Made by a program: the position numbers and the translations under genes. This document shows positions 25,522 through 33,485 of a stretch of 64,000 nt of DNA, in pieces (the stretch's first letter is position 1; every line of letters starts with the position of its first letter). Origin of the DNA: Micromonospora_J zhanjiangensis (GTDB lineage: Bacteria; Actinomycetota; Actinomycetes; Mycobacteriales; Micromonosporaceae); the NCBI RefSeq assembly GCF_042650605.1, contig NZ_JBHSBN010000028.1:17319-81318 (forward strand). The letters run 5' to 3'. The notes below the pieces were generated by a model. It had not been told where the DNA came from. It was given only the letters and a program-made list of their open reading frames with translations, and searched no databases.

Positions 25522-26402
25522 CCGCCGCCGTCGCGCCGCCGGTGGCCACCGCGCCCCCGCCCAGCCGCACCGCCGCCTGGCGCCGGCTGCTGCGCAGCCC
25601 GGCCGGACTGATCGGTTCGCTGCTGGTGCTGCTGGTGGTCGGGGCCGCCGGTGCCGCCCTGCTCGGCCTCACGCCGTACGACCCGATCGCCCAGCACCCG
25701 ATGGCCCGGCTGCGCCCGCCGTCCGGCGAGTACTGGTTCGGCACCGACCAGTTCGGCCGGGACGTGTTCTCCCGCTGCCTGGCCGGGGTGGCCAACTCGC
25801 TGCGGGTGGCCGCCGTCGCGGTGGCGCTGTCCGCGCTGGTCGGCACCGCCGCCGGCATCTGCGCCGGGTTCTACGGCGGCAGGGTCCGCGGCCCGGTGCT
25901 GGCGGTGACCAACGTGCTGTTCGCCTTCCCGCCGCTGCTGCTGGCGCTGACCCTGGCCACCACCTTCACCCGTAACTGGCTGACCATCGCCATCGCCATC
26001 GCCGTCGTCTACGTGCCGATCTTCGTCCGGGTCAGCCGCGGCCCGGTGCTGTCGCTGCGGGAGACCGACTTCATCAAGGCCACCACGGTGCTCGGCATCC
26101 CCGCCTGGCGGGTGCTGCTGCGGCACGTGCTGCCGAACATCGCCGCGATCGTCATCGTCCAGGTCAGCCTGTCGCTGTCCTGGGCCGTGCTCACCGAGGC
26201 AGCGCTCAGCTTCCTCGGCCTGGGCAGCCCGCCACCCGCCCCGTCGCTCGGCACGATGATCTTCGACGCGAAGATCCTCGCCGGTACGGCGTGGTGGAAC
26301 CTGGCCGCGCCCGGCGCTGTCATCGTCGCGTTCGTGGTCGGGCTGAACCTGCTCGGCGACGGACTGCGCGACGCGCTCGACCCGAAGAACGGACGCAACT
26401 GA
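25518..26402 (+). CDS. oligopeptide-type ABC transporter permease (DppC/OppC)
   Basis: 294 residues, GTGA overlap with the previous gene. DppC features: N-terminal LLRSPAGLIGSLLVLLVV, PSGEYWFGTDQFGRDVFSR, and the EAA loop LRETDFIKATTVLGIPAWRVL; SFLGLGSPPPAPSLGTMI near the end is diagnostic. Its stop overlaps an ATG that opens the repeat-derived extension of murQ. Confidence 0.92.
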   Translation: MTAAVAPPVATAPPPSRTAAWRRLLRSPAGLIGSLLVLLVVGAAGAALLGLTPYDPIAQHPMARLRPPSGEYWFGTDQFGRDVFSRCLAGVANSLRVAAVAVALSALVGTAAGICAGFYGGRVRGPVLAVTNVLFAFPPLLLALTLATTFTRNWLTIAIAIAVVYVPIFVRVSRGPVLSLRETDFIKATTVLGIPAWRVLLRHVLPNIAAIVIVQVSLSLSWAVLTEAALSFLGLGSPPPAPSLGTMIFDAKILAGTAWWNLAAPGAVIVAFVVGLNLLGDGLRDALDPKNGRN

Positions 26403-26494
26403 TGAACCTTTTTCAACCCGAACCCGGCGGCGCTCGCGCCCCGTCTCCCACCCGCGCCTCCGTCGGAGCGCAAGGGGGGGTTGAAAAAGGTTCA
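26403..26494. repeat. 92-bp element with perfect 17-bp terminal inverted repeats at the murQ start
   Basis: TGAACCTTTTTCAACCC (26403-26419) and GGGTTGAAAAAGGTTCA (26478-26494) are perfect inverted repeats around a 58-nt GC-rich centre. The right arm contains the only ribosome-site-like sequence before the conserved murQ ATG (26495), and the T5/A5 runs are foreign to this genome's composition. It could fold in mRNA and hide that site, or be a miniature mobile repeat. The inserted length is a multiple of three when counted from the ATG at 26402. Confidence 0.75.
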
Positions 26495-27400
26495 ATGAAA
26501 GAACAGCTCGACGGCCTGCTCACCGAGCGGGTCGACGGCCGGTACGCCCACCTGGACACCGCGTCCGTGGCCGAGTTGGCCGACCTGATGAACCAGGCCG
26601 ACGCGGACGTGCCCGGGGCGGTCCGCACCGAACTGCCCCGGATCGTGCCGGCGATCGAGGGGGTGGCCGGACGGCTGGCCGGAGGCGGCCGGCTGCTCTA
26701 CGTCGGCTCCGGCACGGCCGGCCGGCTCGGCGTGATCGACGCCTCCGAGTGCCCGCCGACCTTCGGCACCCCGCCGGACCTGGTCCACGCCGTGATCGCC
26801 GGGGGACCCGAGGCGATCCTCGTCGCGAAGGAGGGCGTCGAGGACGACGAACGGGCCGGCGCGGCGGCGATGGCCGAGGCGGGGGTGACCGCCGCCGACG
26901 CGGTGGTCGGCATCTCGGCCAGCGGCCGCACCCCGTATGTGCTGGCCGCGGTCAGGGCCGCCCGGGCGGTCGGGGCGTTCACCGTCGGGCTGTCCTGCAA
27001 CGCGGGTACCCCGTTGAGCGCGGCGGCCGAGGCGCCGATCGAGGTGCTGGTCGGCCCCGAGGTGCTGGCCGGTTCGACCCGGCTGAAGGCGGGCACCGCG
27101 CAGAAGCTGGTGCTGAACATGATCTCGACCATCGCGATGGTCCGGCTCGGCAAGACGTACGGGAACCTGATGGTCGACCTGCGGGTGACCAACCACAAGC
27201 TGCGGGACCGGGCGGTACGGATCATCGGCCGGGTGACCGGGGCGTCCCGCCCGGACGCCGAGTCGGCGCTGGACGCCGCCGGACTGGACGTCAAGACCGC
27301 GATCCTGCTGGTGGCCCGCCCGGACGGCGACGGCGATCCCCGGCAGCGGCTGGCCCGCACCGGCGGCCGGCTGCGTGAGGCACTGGAGGCGACCCCGTGA
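26495..27400 (+). CDS. murQ: N-acetylmuramic acid 6-phosphate etherase
   Basis: 301 residues from ATG 26495, equal to family length; an in-frame ATG at 26402 overlapping the oppC stop would add 31 non-conserved residues encoded by the repeat. SIS-domain etherase signatures: GGGRLLYVGSGTAGRLGVID, DASECPPTFGTPPDLV, GISASGRTPYVLAAVRAAR, TRLKAGTAQKLVLNMIST. It removes lactate from MurNAc-6-P to give GlcNAc-6-P. AnmK follows with a GTGA overlap and would supply its substrate from anhydroMurNAc. Confidence 0.93.
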   Translation: MKEQLDGLLTERVDGRYAHLDTASVAELADLMNQADADVPGAVRTELPRIVPAIEGVAGRLAGGGRLLYVGSGTAGRLGVIDASECPPTFGTPPDLVHAVIAGGPEAILVAKEGVEDDERAGAAAMAEAGVTAADAVVGISASGRTPYVLAAVRAARAVGAFTVGLSCNAGTPLSAAAEAPIEVLVGPEVLAGSTRLKAGTAQKLVLNMISTIAMVRLGKTYGNLMVDLRVTNHKLRDRAVRIIGRVTGASRPDAESALDAAGLDVKTAILLVARPDGDGDPRQRLARTGGRLREALEATP

Positions 27401-28578
27401 GAGTCCTCGGCATGATCTCCGGCACCTCGCACGACGGGATCGACCACGCGGTGGTCGACTTCACCGTCCGCGACGGGGTGCTGCACGGCGAGGTCGGCGG
27501 CACCGGCAGCACGCCGTACCCGGAGGCGCTGCGCGGCCGGCTGATGCGGGCGCTGCCCCCGGCCGCGCTGACCTTCGCCGAGGCGTGCGAACTGGACACC
27601 CTGATCGGGCAGGCGTTCGCCGAGGTCGCCGCCGCCGCGGAGGCGGCCGGCGGGGTGGACCTGATCTGCTCGCACGGCCAGACCGTCTACCACTGGGTGG
27701 ACGAGGGCCGGGTGCTGGGCACCCTGCAGATCGGCCAGCCGGCATGGATCGCCGAACGCACCGGCGTACCGGTGGTGGCCGACGTGCGGGCCCGGGACGT
27801 GGTGGCCGGCGGTCAGGGCGCCCCGTTGGTCTCCCTGATGGACGTGATGCTGCTGGCCGGCCTGCCCGGTCGGCCGGCGGGCCTGAACCTGGGCGGCATC
27901 GCCAACCTGACGGTGCTGCGGCCGCCGGGCTCGGACGCCCCGCTGGCCTACGACAGCGGTCCCGCCAACGCGCTGATCGACGCCGCGGTGGTACGCGCCA
28001 CCGGCGGCCGGGACCGGTACGACGCCGACGGGCGGCTCGCCGCCGCCGGTCGGGTCGACCCGGCGCTGCTGCTGGAACTGCTCGCCGAGCCGTACTACCG
28101 GCTGCCGGCGCCGAAGTCGACCGGCAAGGAACTGTTCCACGCCGGCTACCTGCAACGGATGCTGGCCGGCCGGGCGGAGCTGTCCGACGCCGACCTGGCC
28201 GCCACCCTCACCGCGCTGACCGCCGAGACGGTCGCCGCCGAGGTTCGCCGGTACGAGGTGGACACCGTGGTCGCCGCCGGCGGCGGCTGCGCCAACCCCA
28301 CCCTGATGGCGATGCTGGCCGACCGGCTCGACGGGGTGCGGCTGACCACCACCGACGAGTTCGGCGTGGACACCGACACCAAGGAGGCGGTGGCGTTCGC
28401 GCTGATCGGCTGGCACACCGCGTACGGCCTGCCGGCCACCGTGCCGTCCTGCACCGGCGCCACCGGCGCCCGGACGCTCGGCGCGATCGTGCCCGGCGCC
28501 GGTCCGCTGCGGCTGCCCGAGCCGCTCGCCGTCGCCCCGACCACCCTGCGCCTGACCACCGCCGGAGCCGCCCGATGA
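27397..28578 (+). CDS. anmK: anhydro-N-acetylmuramic acid kinase
   Basis: 393 residues. ASKHA-fold sugar kinase with the AnmK start GMISGTSHDGID (ATP-binding loop), SHGQTVYHW, LQIGQPAWIAERTGVPVVAD, LNLGGIANLT and GPANALIDA. It opens 1,6-anhydroMurNAc and phosphorylates it to MurNAc-6-P, which MurQ uses. A kinase of this type rather than a PTS MurP fits uptake of anhydro-muropeptides released by lytic transglycosylases. An ABC ATPase gene starts in its stop codon. Confidence 0.93.
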   Translation: MRVLGMISGTSHDGIDHAVVDFTVRDGVLHGEVGGTGSTPYPEALRGRLMRALPPAALTFAEACELDTLIGQAFAEVAAAAEAAGGVDLICSHGQTVYHWVDEGRVLGTLQIGQPAWIAERTGVPVVADVRARDVVAGGQGAPLVSLMDVMLLAGLPGRPAGLNLGGIANLTVLRPPGSDAPLAYDSGPANALIDAAVVRATGGRDRYDADGRLAAAGRVDPALLLELLAEPYYRLPAPKSTGKELFHAGYLQRMLAGRAELSDADLAATLTALTAETVAAEVRRYEVDTVVAAGGGCANPTLMAMLADRLDGVRLTTTDEFGVDTDTKEAVAFALIGWHTAYGLPATVPSCTGATGARTLGAIVPGAGPLRLPEPLAVAPTTLRLTTAGAAR

Positions 28579-29582
28579 CCGCCCTGCTGGAACTCGCCGA
28601 CCTGCGGGTGTCGGCCCGCGCCGGCCGCACCGACCGGGAGATCGTGCACGGCGTCGACCTGACCGTCGAGGCCGGCCAGACCGTCGCCGTGGTCGGCGAG
28701 AGCGGTTCCGGCAAGTCGCTGACCATGCTGGCCGTGATGGGGCTGCTCGCGGACCCGCTGCGGGTCACCGGCGGGTCGGTCCGCCTCGGCGAGCGGACCC
28801 TGACCGACCTGTCCGAGCGGGAACTGCGGGCCATCCGCGGCAACGACGTCGCGATGATCTACCAGGATCCGATGACTTCGCTGAACCCGTTGATGCGCAT
28901 CGGCGACCAGGTGGTCGAGGCGATGACCGCGCACGGCGTGCCGGCGGCGCAGGCCCGGGCCCGGATGCTGGACCTGCTGGCCCGGGTGGGCATCCCCGAC
29001 CCGGGTCGCACGGCGCGGGCGTACCCGCACGAGTTCTCCGGCGGCATGCGCCAGCGGGTGATGATCGCCTGCGCGTTGGCGATGCGGCCCCGGCTGCTGA
29101 TCGCCGACGAGCCCACTACCGCGCTGGACGTGACCATCCAGCAGCAGATCCTGGCGCTGGTCGACGAGCTGCGCCGGGAGCTGGGCATGACCACCATCTG
29201 GGTCACCCACGATCTCGGCGTGGTGGCCCGGCTGGTGGACCGGGTGGTGGTGATGTACGCGGGCAACGTGGTCGAGGACGCCCCGGTGCGACAGTTGTTC
29301 GCCGCGCCGCAGCATCCGTACCCGGCGGCGCTGCTCGCGGCGCTGCCCGACCCCACCGACGACGACCGGCCGCCGCTGGCCCAGATCCCCGGCCGGCCGC
29401 CGGTGGCGACCGAACCGGTCGAGGGCTGTGCCTTCCGGCCACGCTGCGGCCAGGCGGTGGCCGCCTGCACGACCCGGCCGCCGCTGACCGAGCGGCTCGC
29501 CGGCCGGGCCGCCTGCTGGGTACCGCCGGAGAAGTGGGTCACGCCGGGGCGGCCGGCGTCGACGCGGGACGGGAGGTCCTGA
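28575..29582 (+). CDS. oligopeptide-type ABC transporter ATPase (DppD/OppD)
   Basis: 335 residues, ATGA overlap with anmK. Walker A GESGSGKS (about residues 39-46), DPMTSLNPLMRIGDQV, signature FSGGMRQRVMIA, Walker B LLIADEPTTALD, H-loop THD, and the C-terminal oligopeptide extension with the cysteine-rich CAFRPRCGQAVAAC (Fe-S-like motif of this family). It powers the importer together with the next ATPase. Confidence 0.92.
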   Translation: MTALLELADLRVSARAGRTDREIVHGVDLTVEAGQTVAVVGESGSGKSLTMLAVMGLLADPLRVTGGSVRLGERTLTDLSERELRAIRGNDVAMIYQDPMTSLNPLMRIGDQVVEAMTAHGVPAAQARARMLDLLARVGIPDPGRTARAYPHEFSGGMRQRVMIACALAMRPRLLIADEPTTALDVTIQQQILALVDELRRELGMTTIWVTHDLGVVARLVDRVVVMYAGNVVEDAPVRQLFAAPQHPYPAALLAALPDPTDDDRPPLAQIPGRPPVATEPVEGCAFRPRCGQAVAACTTRPPLTERLAGRAACWVPPEKWVTPGRPASTRDGRS

Positions 29583-30550
29583 TGCTGACCGCGACCGATC
29601 TGGTCAAGCAGTACCCGGTGCGGAGCGGCGAGGGGGTGGTGCACGCCCTGTCCGGCGTGTCACTGACCCTCGGCGACGGCGAGATCCTGGGCGTCGTCGG
29701 GGAGTCCGGCTGCGGCAAGTCGACGCTGGCGAAGCTGCTGGTCCGGTTGGAGGACCCGACGTCCGGGCGGGTCGAACTGGACGGCGTGGACCTGACCGCC
29801 GCCCGGGGGGCGGAGTTGCGCCGACAGCGCCGCCGGATTCAGATGATCTTCCAGGATCCGTACTCGTCGCTGAACCCCCGATTGCGGGTCGGGCAGACCC
29901 TGTCCGAGGTGCTCGCCGTGCACGGGCTGGCCGACGGCGGTCGGGAACGCCGGGTCGGCGAACTGCTGGAGATGGTCGGCCTGAGCGGCGGGTTCGCCGC
30001 CCGCTACCCGCACGAGCTGTCCGGCGGGCAGCGGCAGCGGGTGGGTATCGCCCGGGCCCTGGCCGTCGAACCGAAGGTCCTGCTGCTCGATGAGCCGGTC
30101 TCCGCGCTGGACGTCTCGGTCCGCGCCGAGATCATGAACCTGCTCGTGAACCTGCGCCGCGACCTGGGCCTGAGCTACGTCTTCATCAGCCACGACGTGG
30201 CCATGGTCCGACACATCAGCGACCGGGTGGCGGTGATGTACCTGGGCCGGGTGGTCGAGATCGGCGGCTGGAAGTCGGTGCTGGACCGGCCCGAGCACCC
30301 GTACACGGCGGCGCTGTGCCAGGCGGTGCCGGCACCGGACCCGACCCGGTCGCAGCCGATCGAGGCGTCGGTGACGGGGGAGGTGCCCAATCCGGCCGCG
30401 CCGCCGTCGGGCTGCCCGTTCCACCCGCGCTGTTCCCTCGCCGAGGACGAGTGCCGGCGGCTGGACCCGGCCCTGCTGCCACTGCGGCCGGCCCACGAGG
30501 TCGCCTGCCACGTGGCCGCCCGCCGGGCCACCGAACCGTCCGCGGCGTGA
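29582..30550 (+). CDS. oligopeptide-type ABC transporter ATPase (DppF/OppF)
   Basis: 322 residues; TGATG overlap with the previous gene decides the start. Walker A GESGCGKST, DPYSSLNPRLRVGQTL, signature LSGGQRQRVGIARAL, Walker B LLLDEPVSALD, SHD switch, and C-terminal GCPFHPRCSLAEDEC. Second nucleotide-binding subunit of the importer. Confidence 0.92.
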   Translation: MLTATDLVKQYPVRSGEGVVHALSGVSLTLGDGEILGVVGESGCGKSTLAKLLVRLEDPTSGRVELDGVDLTAARGAELRRQRRRIQMIFQDPYSSLNPRLRVGQTLSEVLAVHGLADGGRERRVGELLEMVGLSGGFAARYPHELSGGQRQRVGIARALAVEPKVLLLDEPVSALDVSVRAEIMNLLVNLRRDLGLSYVFISHDVAMVRHISDRVAVMYLGRVVEIGGWKSVLDRPEHPYTAALCQAVPAPDPTRSQPIEASVTGEVPNPAAPPSGCPFHPRCSLAEDECRRLDPALLPLRPAHEVACHVAARRATEPSAA

Positions 30551-31053
30551 CCGGCCGGATCACCCTGCGACCGGGTACGCCGGCCGACGCCGACGTGGTC
30601 GGCCGGGTCTTCCTGGCCTGCTGGCACGTCTCGTACGCCGACCTGCTGTCGCCCGCGGCCCTGGCCCGTTACGACGAGGCCGGCGCGCGTGCCCTGTGGC
30701 GGCGGGTCCTGACCGGCCACCCGGACGGCACCCTGGTCGCCGACCTGCCCGGCGACGCCGGGGTACGGGGTGTCGTCCGGTTCGGCCCGGACCCCGACGA
30801 CCCGGACGCCGGGCACGTGTTCAGCCTCTACGTGCACCCGGACGGGCAGGGCCTGGGCCTGGGCGGCCGGCTGCTCGGCGCGGCTGTTGACCGGCTGCGT
30901 GCCGCCGGGCACGACGCGGCGACCCTGTGGGTGTTCGCGGCGAACGCGTCGGCCCGCGCCTTCTACGCCCGGCACGGTTTCACCCCCGACGGCACCACCC
31001 GGATCGAACCGGAATACGCCGAACCCGAACTCCGCCTGCGCCGCCCCCTCTGA
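30547..31053 (+). CDS. GNAT family N-acetyltransferase
   Basis: 168 residues, GTGA overlap with the ATPase gene, so part of the muropeptide operon. GNAT core: ITLRPGTPADADVVGRVFLACWH, acetyl-CoA loop region LYVHPDGQGLGLGGRLLGAAV, WVFAANASARAFYARHGF and a final strand. Substrate unknown. Being in this operon it might re-acetylate an amino sugar or acetylate a released peptide amine; that is inference only. Confidence 0.85.
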   Translation: MTGRITLRPGTPADADVVGRVFLACWHVSYADLLSPAALARYDEAGARALWRRVLTGHPDGTLVADLPGDAGVRGVVRFGPDPDDPDAGHVFSLYVHPDGQGLGLGGRLLGAAVDRLRAAGHDAATLWVFAANASARAFYARHGFTPDGTTRIEPEYAEPELRLRRPL

Positions 31054-31058
31054 GCGGA

Positions 31059-31109
31059 GAGGAAGGGCTTCCGCCTTTCACTTTTCGAGGTGGCCGGGGG
31101 CCCTTCCTC
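31059..31109. terminator. inverted repeat after the muropeptide operon
   Basis: GAGGAAGGGC (31059-31068) and GCCCTTCCTC (31100-31109) pair perfectly around a 31-nt loop containing TTTCACTTTTC. It lies between convergent genes and is probably the operon terminator. Confidence 0.55.
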
Positions 31110-31143
31110 ACCCGTGCGGCAAGGGGGAGCGGGCGGCGGCCGG

Positions 31144-32445
31144 TCAGTCGGTGGTGGCGCGGTCGGTCGCCGTCGGCCCCTGCTCGGGGGGCCGGAAGTC
31201 GGCTGGTGGCGTCGGCTGGTCCGGTGGCGGCTGTCCCACGGCGGCGCCCGCGTCGGACGATCGGAAACCGCCTGGCGGCGTCTGTTCGGTGGGCCGGGGC
31301 GGACCGGTGACCCGTTGGTTGATCGGCGTGGCCGGCGCCCGCCGGGCCGCCGGCGCGGCGGGCGCCGACGGTGGGTCGGTCGCCGGCGCCGGCACCGGCG
31401 GGTTCGGCTCGACCGCCGGGGCTTCCGGGCTCTTGCTCGGGATCTTGTTGAGGATGCTCTGTGCCCGGTCGTCCACCAGCCGGGTGATGAGCTGCTGCGC
31501 GTAGCCGAACACCAGGGCGTAGGCGAGGATCTGCCGCTGCGAGTCCAGATTGGACAGGCCGGGGACGAAGCCGCCGCCGAACAGCAGGATGCCGGCCACG
31601 GCGGTGAGCATGCCGGCCGGCACCTTCAGCAGGGCCAGCGCGACCGGGATGCTGTACGGCACCGACGAGCCGCGCAGCGTCCGAATCGAGATCAGCCCGG
31701 CCAGCAGGCCGCCGATCGCGCCCAGGCCGGCCACGATCGGCATGTCCCCGGGCGACGGGCTCTGCCGCAGTCCGCTCGGGCAGGCGCTGCCCGGCACCGA
31801 CGATGCGGTGCTCGCGGTCGCCGGTCGCTCGAAGCACAGCGGCACCGCGTCCGGGGTGCGCGCCACGGCGAGCGTCAGCAGCCCGAGGAAGACGGTGATC
31901 AGCGCGGCGGTCAGCAGGATGATGTTCCGGAAGTCACGCAGCCGGGTGTACTTCTCGTCGGCCGCGTCGTACGAGGTCTCCATCGCCTGCTTCAGCGCGG
32001 CCCGGCGTACCCGGCCGTCGGTGTCGCCGGTCAGCAGCCGCTCGGCCTCCACCCGCCGCGGGTCGGCGCGGTCCAGCACGGACGCCAACCGACTGCCCAC
32101 CTCCGGGGCGAGCATCTGCAACTCGTTCGGCGGCAGCAGGTCGACCAGGAAGACCTTCGCGCTGTGCGCGTTGCGGTACGCCTGCTCCACGGAGGTGCCC
32201 CGCCAGCGGTCCCGCAGCCCCCGCCACCAGCGCCGGGGCGGCCGTAGGCAGGCGGCCCGGGCGGCGGCGAGGTGCCGTTCGACCGCCTCCCGGCTGGCCC
32301 GCCGGTCGGCGTCCGGCCGGTCGGCCGCCACCGCGATGCGCAGCCGGCCCTCGATCCGGTCCGCCTCCACCGCGACCTGGATCGCCCACTGCTCCGGCCA
32401 GGGTCGCGCCGCCGGGTCGACGGCCGGGGTGTCGGGGAAACTCAT
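31144..32445 (-). CDS. predicted four-helix membrane protein with Pro-rich C-terminal tail
   Basis: 433 residues from the ATG 8 nt after GGAGG. Residues 1-190 are soluble, charged and helical (WAIQVAVEADRIEGRLRIAVA, TDGRVRRAALKQAMETSYD). Then come four membrane segments (NIILLTAALITVFLGLLTLA, VAGLGAIGGLLAGLISI, ALLKVPAGMLTAVAGILL, ILAYALVFGYAQQLITRL) and a disordered Pro/Ala tail of about 100 residues, perhaps cytoplasmic. No known family recognised; it is divergent from the hypothetical gene at 32587. Confidence 0.65.
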   Translation of the reverse strand: MSFPDTPAVDPAARPWPEQWAIQVAVEADRIEGRLRIAVAADRPDADRRASREAVERHLAAARAACLRPPRRWWRGLRDRWRGTSVEQAYRNAHSAKVFLVDLLPPNELQMLAPEVGSRLASVLDRADPRRVEAERLLTGDTDGRVRRAALKQAMETSYDAADEKYTRLRDFRNIILLTAALITVFLGLLTLAVARTPDAVPLCFERPATASTASSVPGSACPSGLRQSPSPGDMPIVAGLGAIGGLLAGLISIRTLRGSSVPYSIPVALALLKVPAGMLTAVAGILLFGGGFVPGLSNLDSQRQILAYALVFGYAQQLITRLVDDRAQSILNKIPSKSPEAPAVEPNPPVPAPATDPPSAPAAPAARRAPATPINQRVTGPPRPTEQTPPGGFRSSDAGAAVGQPPPDQPTPPADFRPPEQGPTATDRATTD

Positions 32446-32586
32446 CGGCATGTCCTCCTCGCGAGGATTGTCCAGCCGGCCGATCCACGACACTGTCAGC
32501 AGTCGGACAACGACGAGGTGCCGGAACGTCCCCGGCCACCGCCTCGGGGCGAGGCGTTGTCGGTATTCGCCGGTAGGCTTCCCGCC

Positions 32587-33369
32587 GTGCATGATCAATC
32601 CTCCGCGCTGCCACCCCGGCACGTCCTCTGTGTCCTCGGCTCGGATCTCGACCTCGACCTCGTCGAGCGGGTGACCCGGGACGCCGGCGGCTCGGCCGTC
32701 CTGCTCGACCGGGACTACTCCCAGCGGGCGGCCGACCCACGGATGCCGCGTGCGTTCGAGGCGGCCACCGCCACCACCGGCTGGAGCGACGCCGACCGCG
32801 CCGCCGTCGCCGGACACGACACCGTCGCGTACCTGATGTCGCCGCCGATGACGCGGGAGACCTCGTTGGACGTCTCGCGGCGGATGCTGGTGGTCACGGC
32901 CGCCCTGCTGCGGGCCGGGGCGACCGCGGTCAAGAGCGAGAGCAGCGGCGTCGGACACGGCCGGGCCGGGTGGCTCACGCTGGCCGACGACGCGGCCCGC
33001 GGCACGCCCGAGGGCCCCGCCACGCTGCCCGCCGGTCACGAGCTGGCGACGGCCCTGCTGGACGCCTGGGTGCAACGGCCGATCACCGACGACGACGTGA
33101 TCTACAGCTGCGGCCTGCACCTGCTCGGCCTGCCCGACGTCGAGGTCGCCGACGGACGCCCCGACGCCGAGCGGGTGGCCGCCCTGGACGGCATGGCGGT
33201 CTACCTGGCGACCGAGTCCCGGGCGAGCCAGATGCGCGACGGCGAGGGCTTCCGAACCAGCGCGGACGCGCCGCGCTGGGTGCTGAACCACCGGCCCTGC
33301 CGGCGGTACCCGGAGGACGACCTCTACTTCAACCCGTACGGCTACTGGCGGCTGACGCCGGCCGACTGA
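32587..33369 (+). CDS. conserved hypothetical protein, DUF4261-like
   Basis: 260 residues, GTG start, no signal or membrane segment. An N-terminal VLCVLGSDLDLDLVERV strand-helix unit, a middle PPMTRETSLDVSRRMLVVTAALLRAGATAVK with SESSGVGHGRAGW, and a C-terminal PRWVLNHRPCRRYPEDDLYFNPYGYWRL. The pattern of a mid-protein exposed Ser/Gly/His stretch resembles DUF4261 proteins, but I am not certain. No function is proposed. Confidence 0.6.
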   Translation: MHDQSSALPPRHVLCVLGSDLDLDLVERVTRDAGGSAVLLDRDYSQRAADPRMPRAFEAATATTGWSDADRAAVAGHDTVAYLMSPPMTRETSLDVSRRMLVVTAALLRAGATAVKSESSGVGHGRAGWLTLADDAARGTPEGPATLPAGHELATALLDAWVQRPITDDDVIYSCGLHLLGLPDVEVADGRPDAERVAALDGMAVYLATESRASQMRDGEGFRTSADAPRWVLNHRPCRRYPEDDLYFNPYGYWRLTPAD

Positions 33370-33420
33370 GCCACCTTGCGGTCCCTCGCCGGACGGGGAC
33401 GAAGACGGGCTCGCGCCGTT

Positions 33421-33458
33421 CGGTGGCCGGAGCCCCGTCCCCGGGGTTCCGGCCACCG
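33421..33458. terminator. hairpin between convergent genes
   Basis: CGGTGGCCGGA (33421-33431) pairs with TCCGGCCACCG (33448-33458), enclosing a further GC hairpin. It lies in the convergent gap and probably serves both transcripts. Confidence 0.55.
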
Positions 33459-33485
33459 GCGCGATCACCGATCACCGATCGCCGG

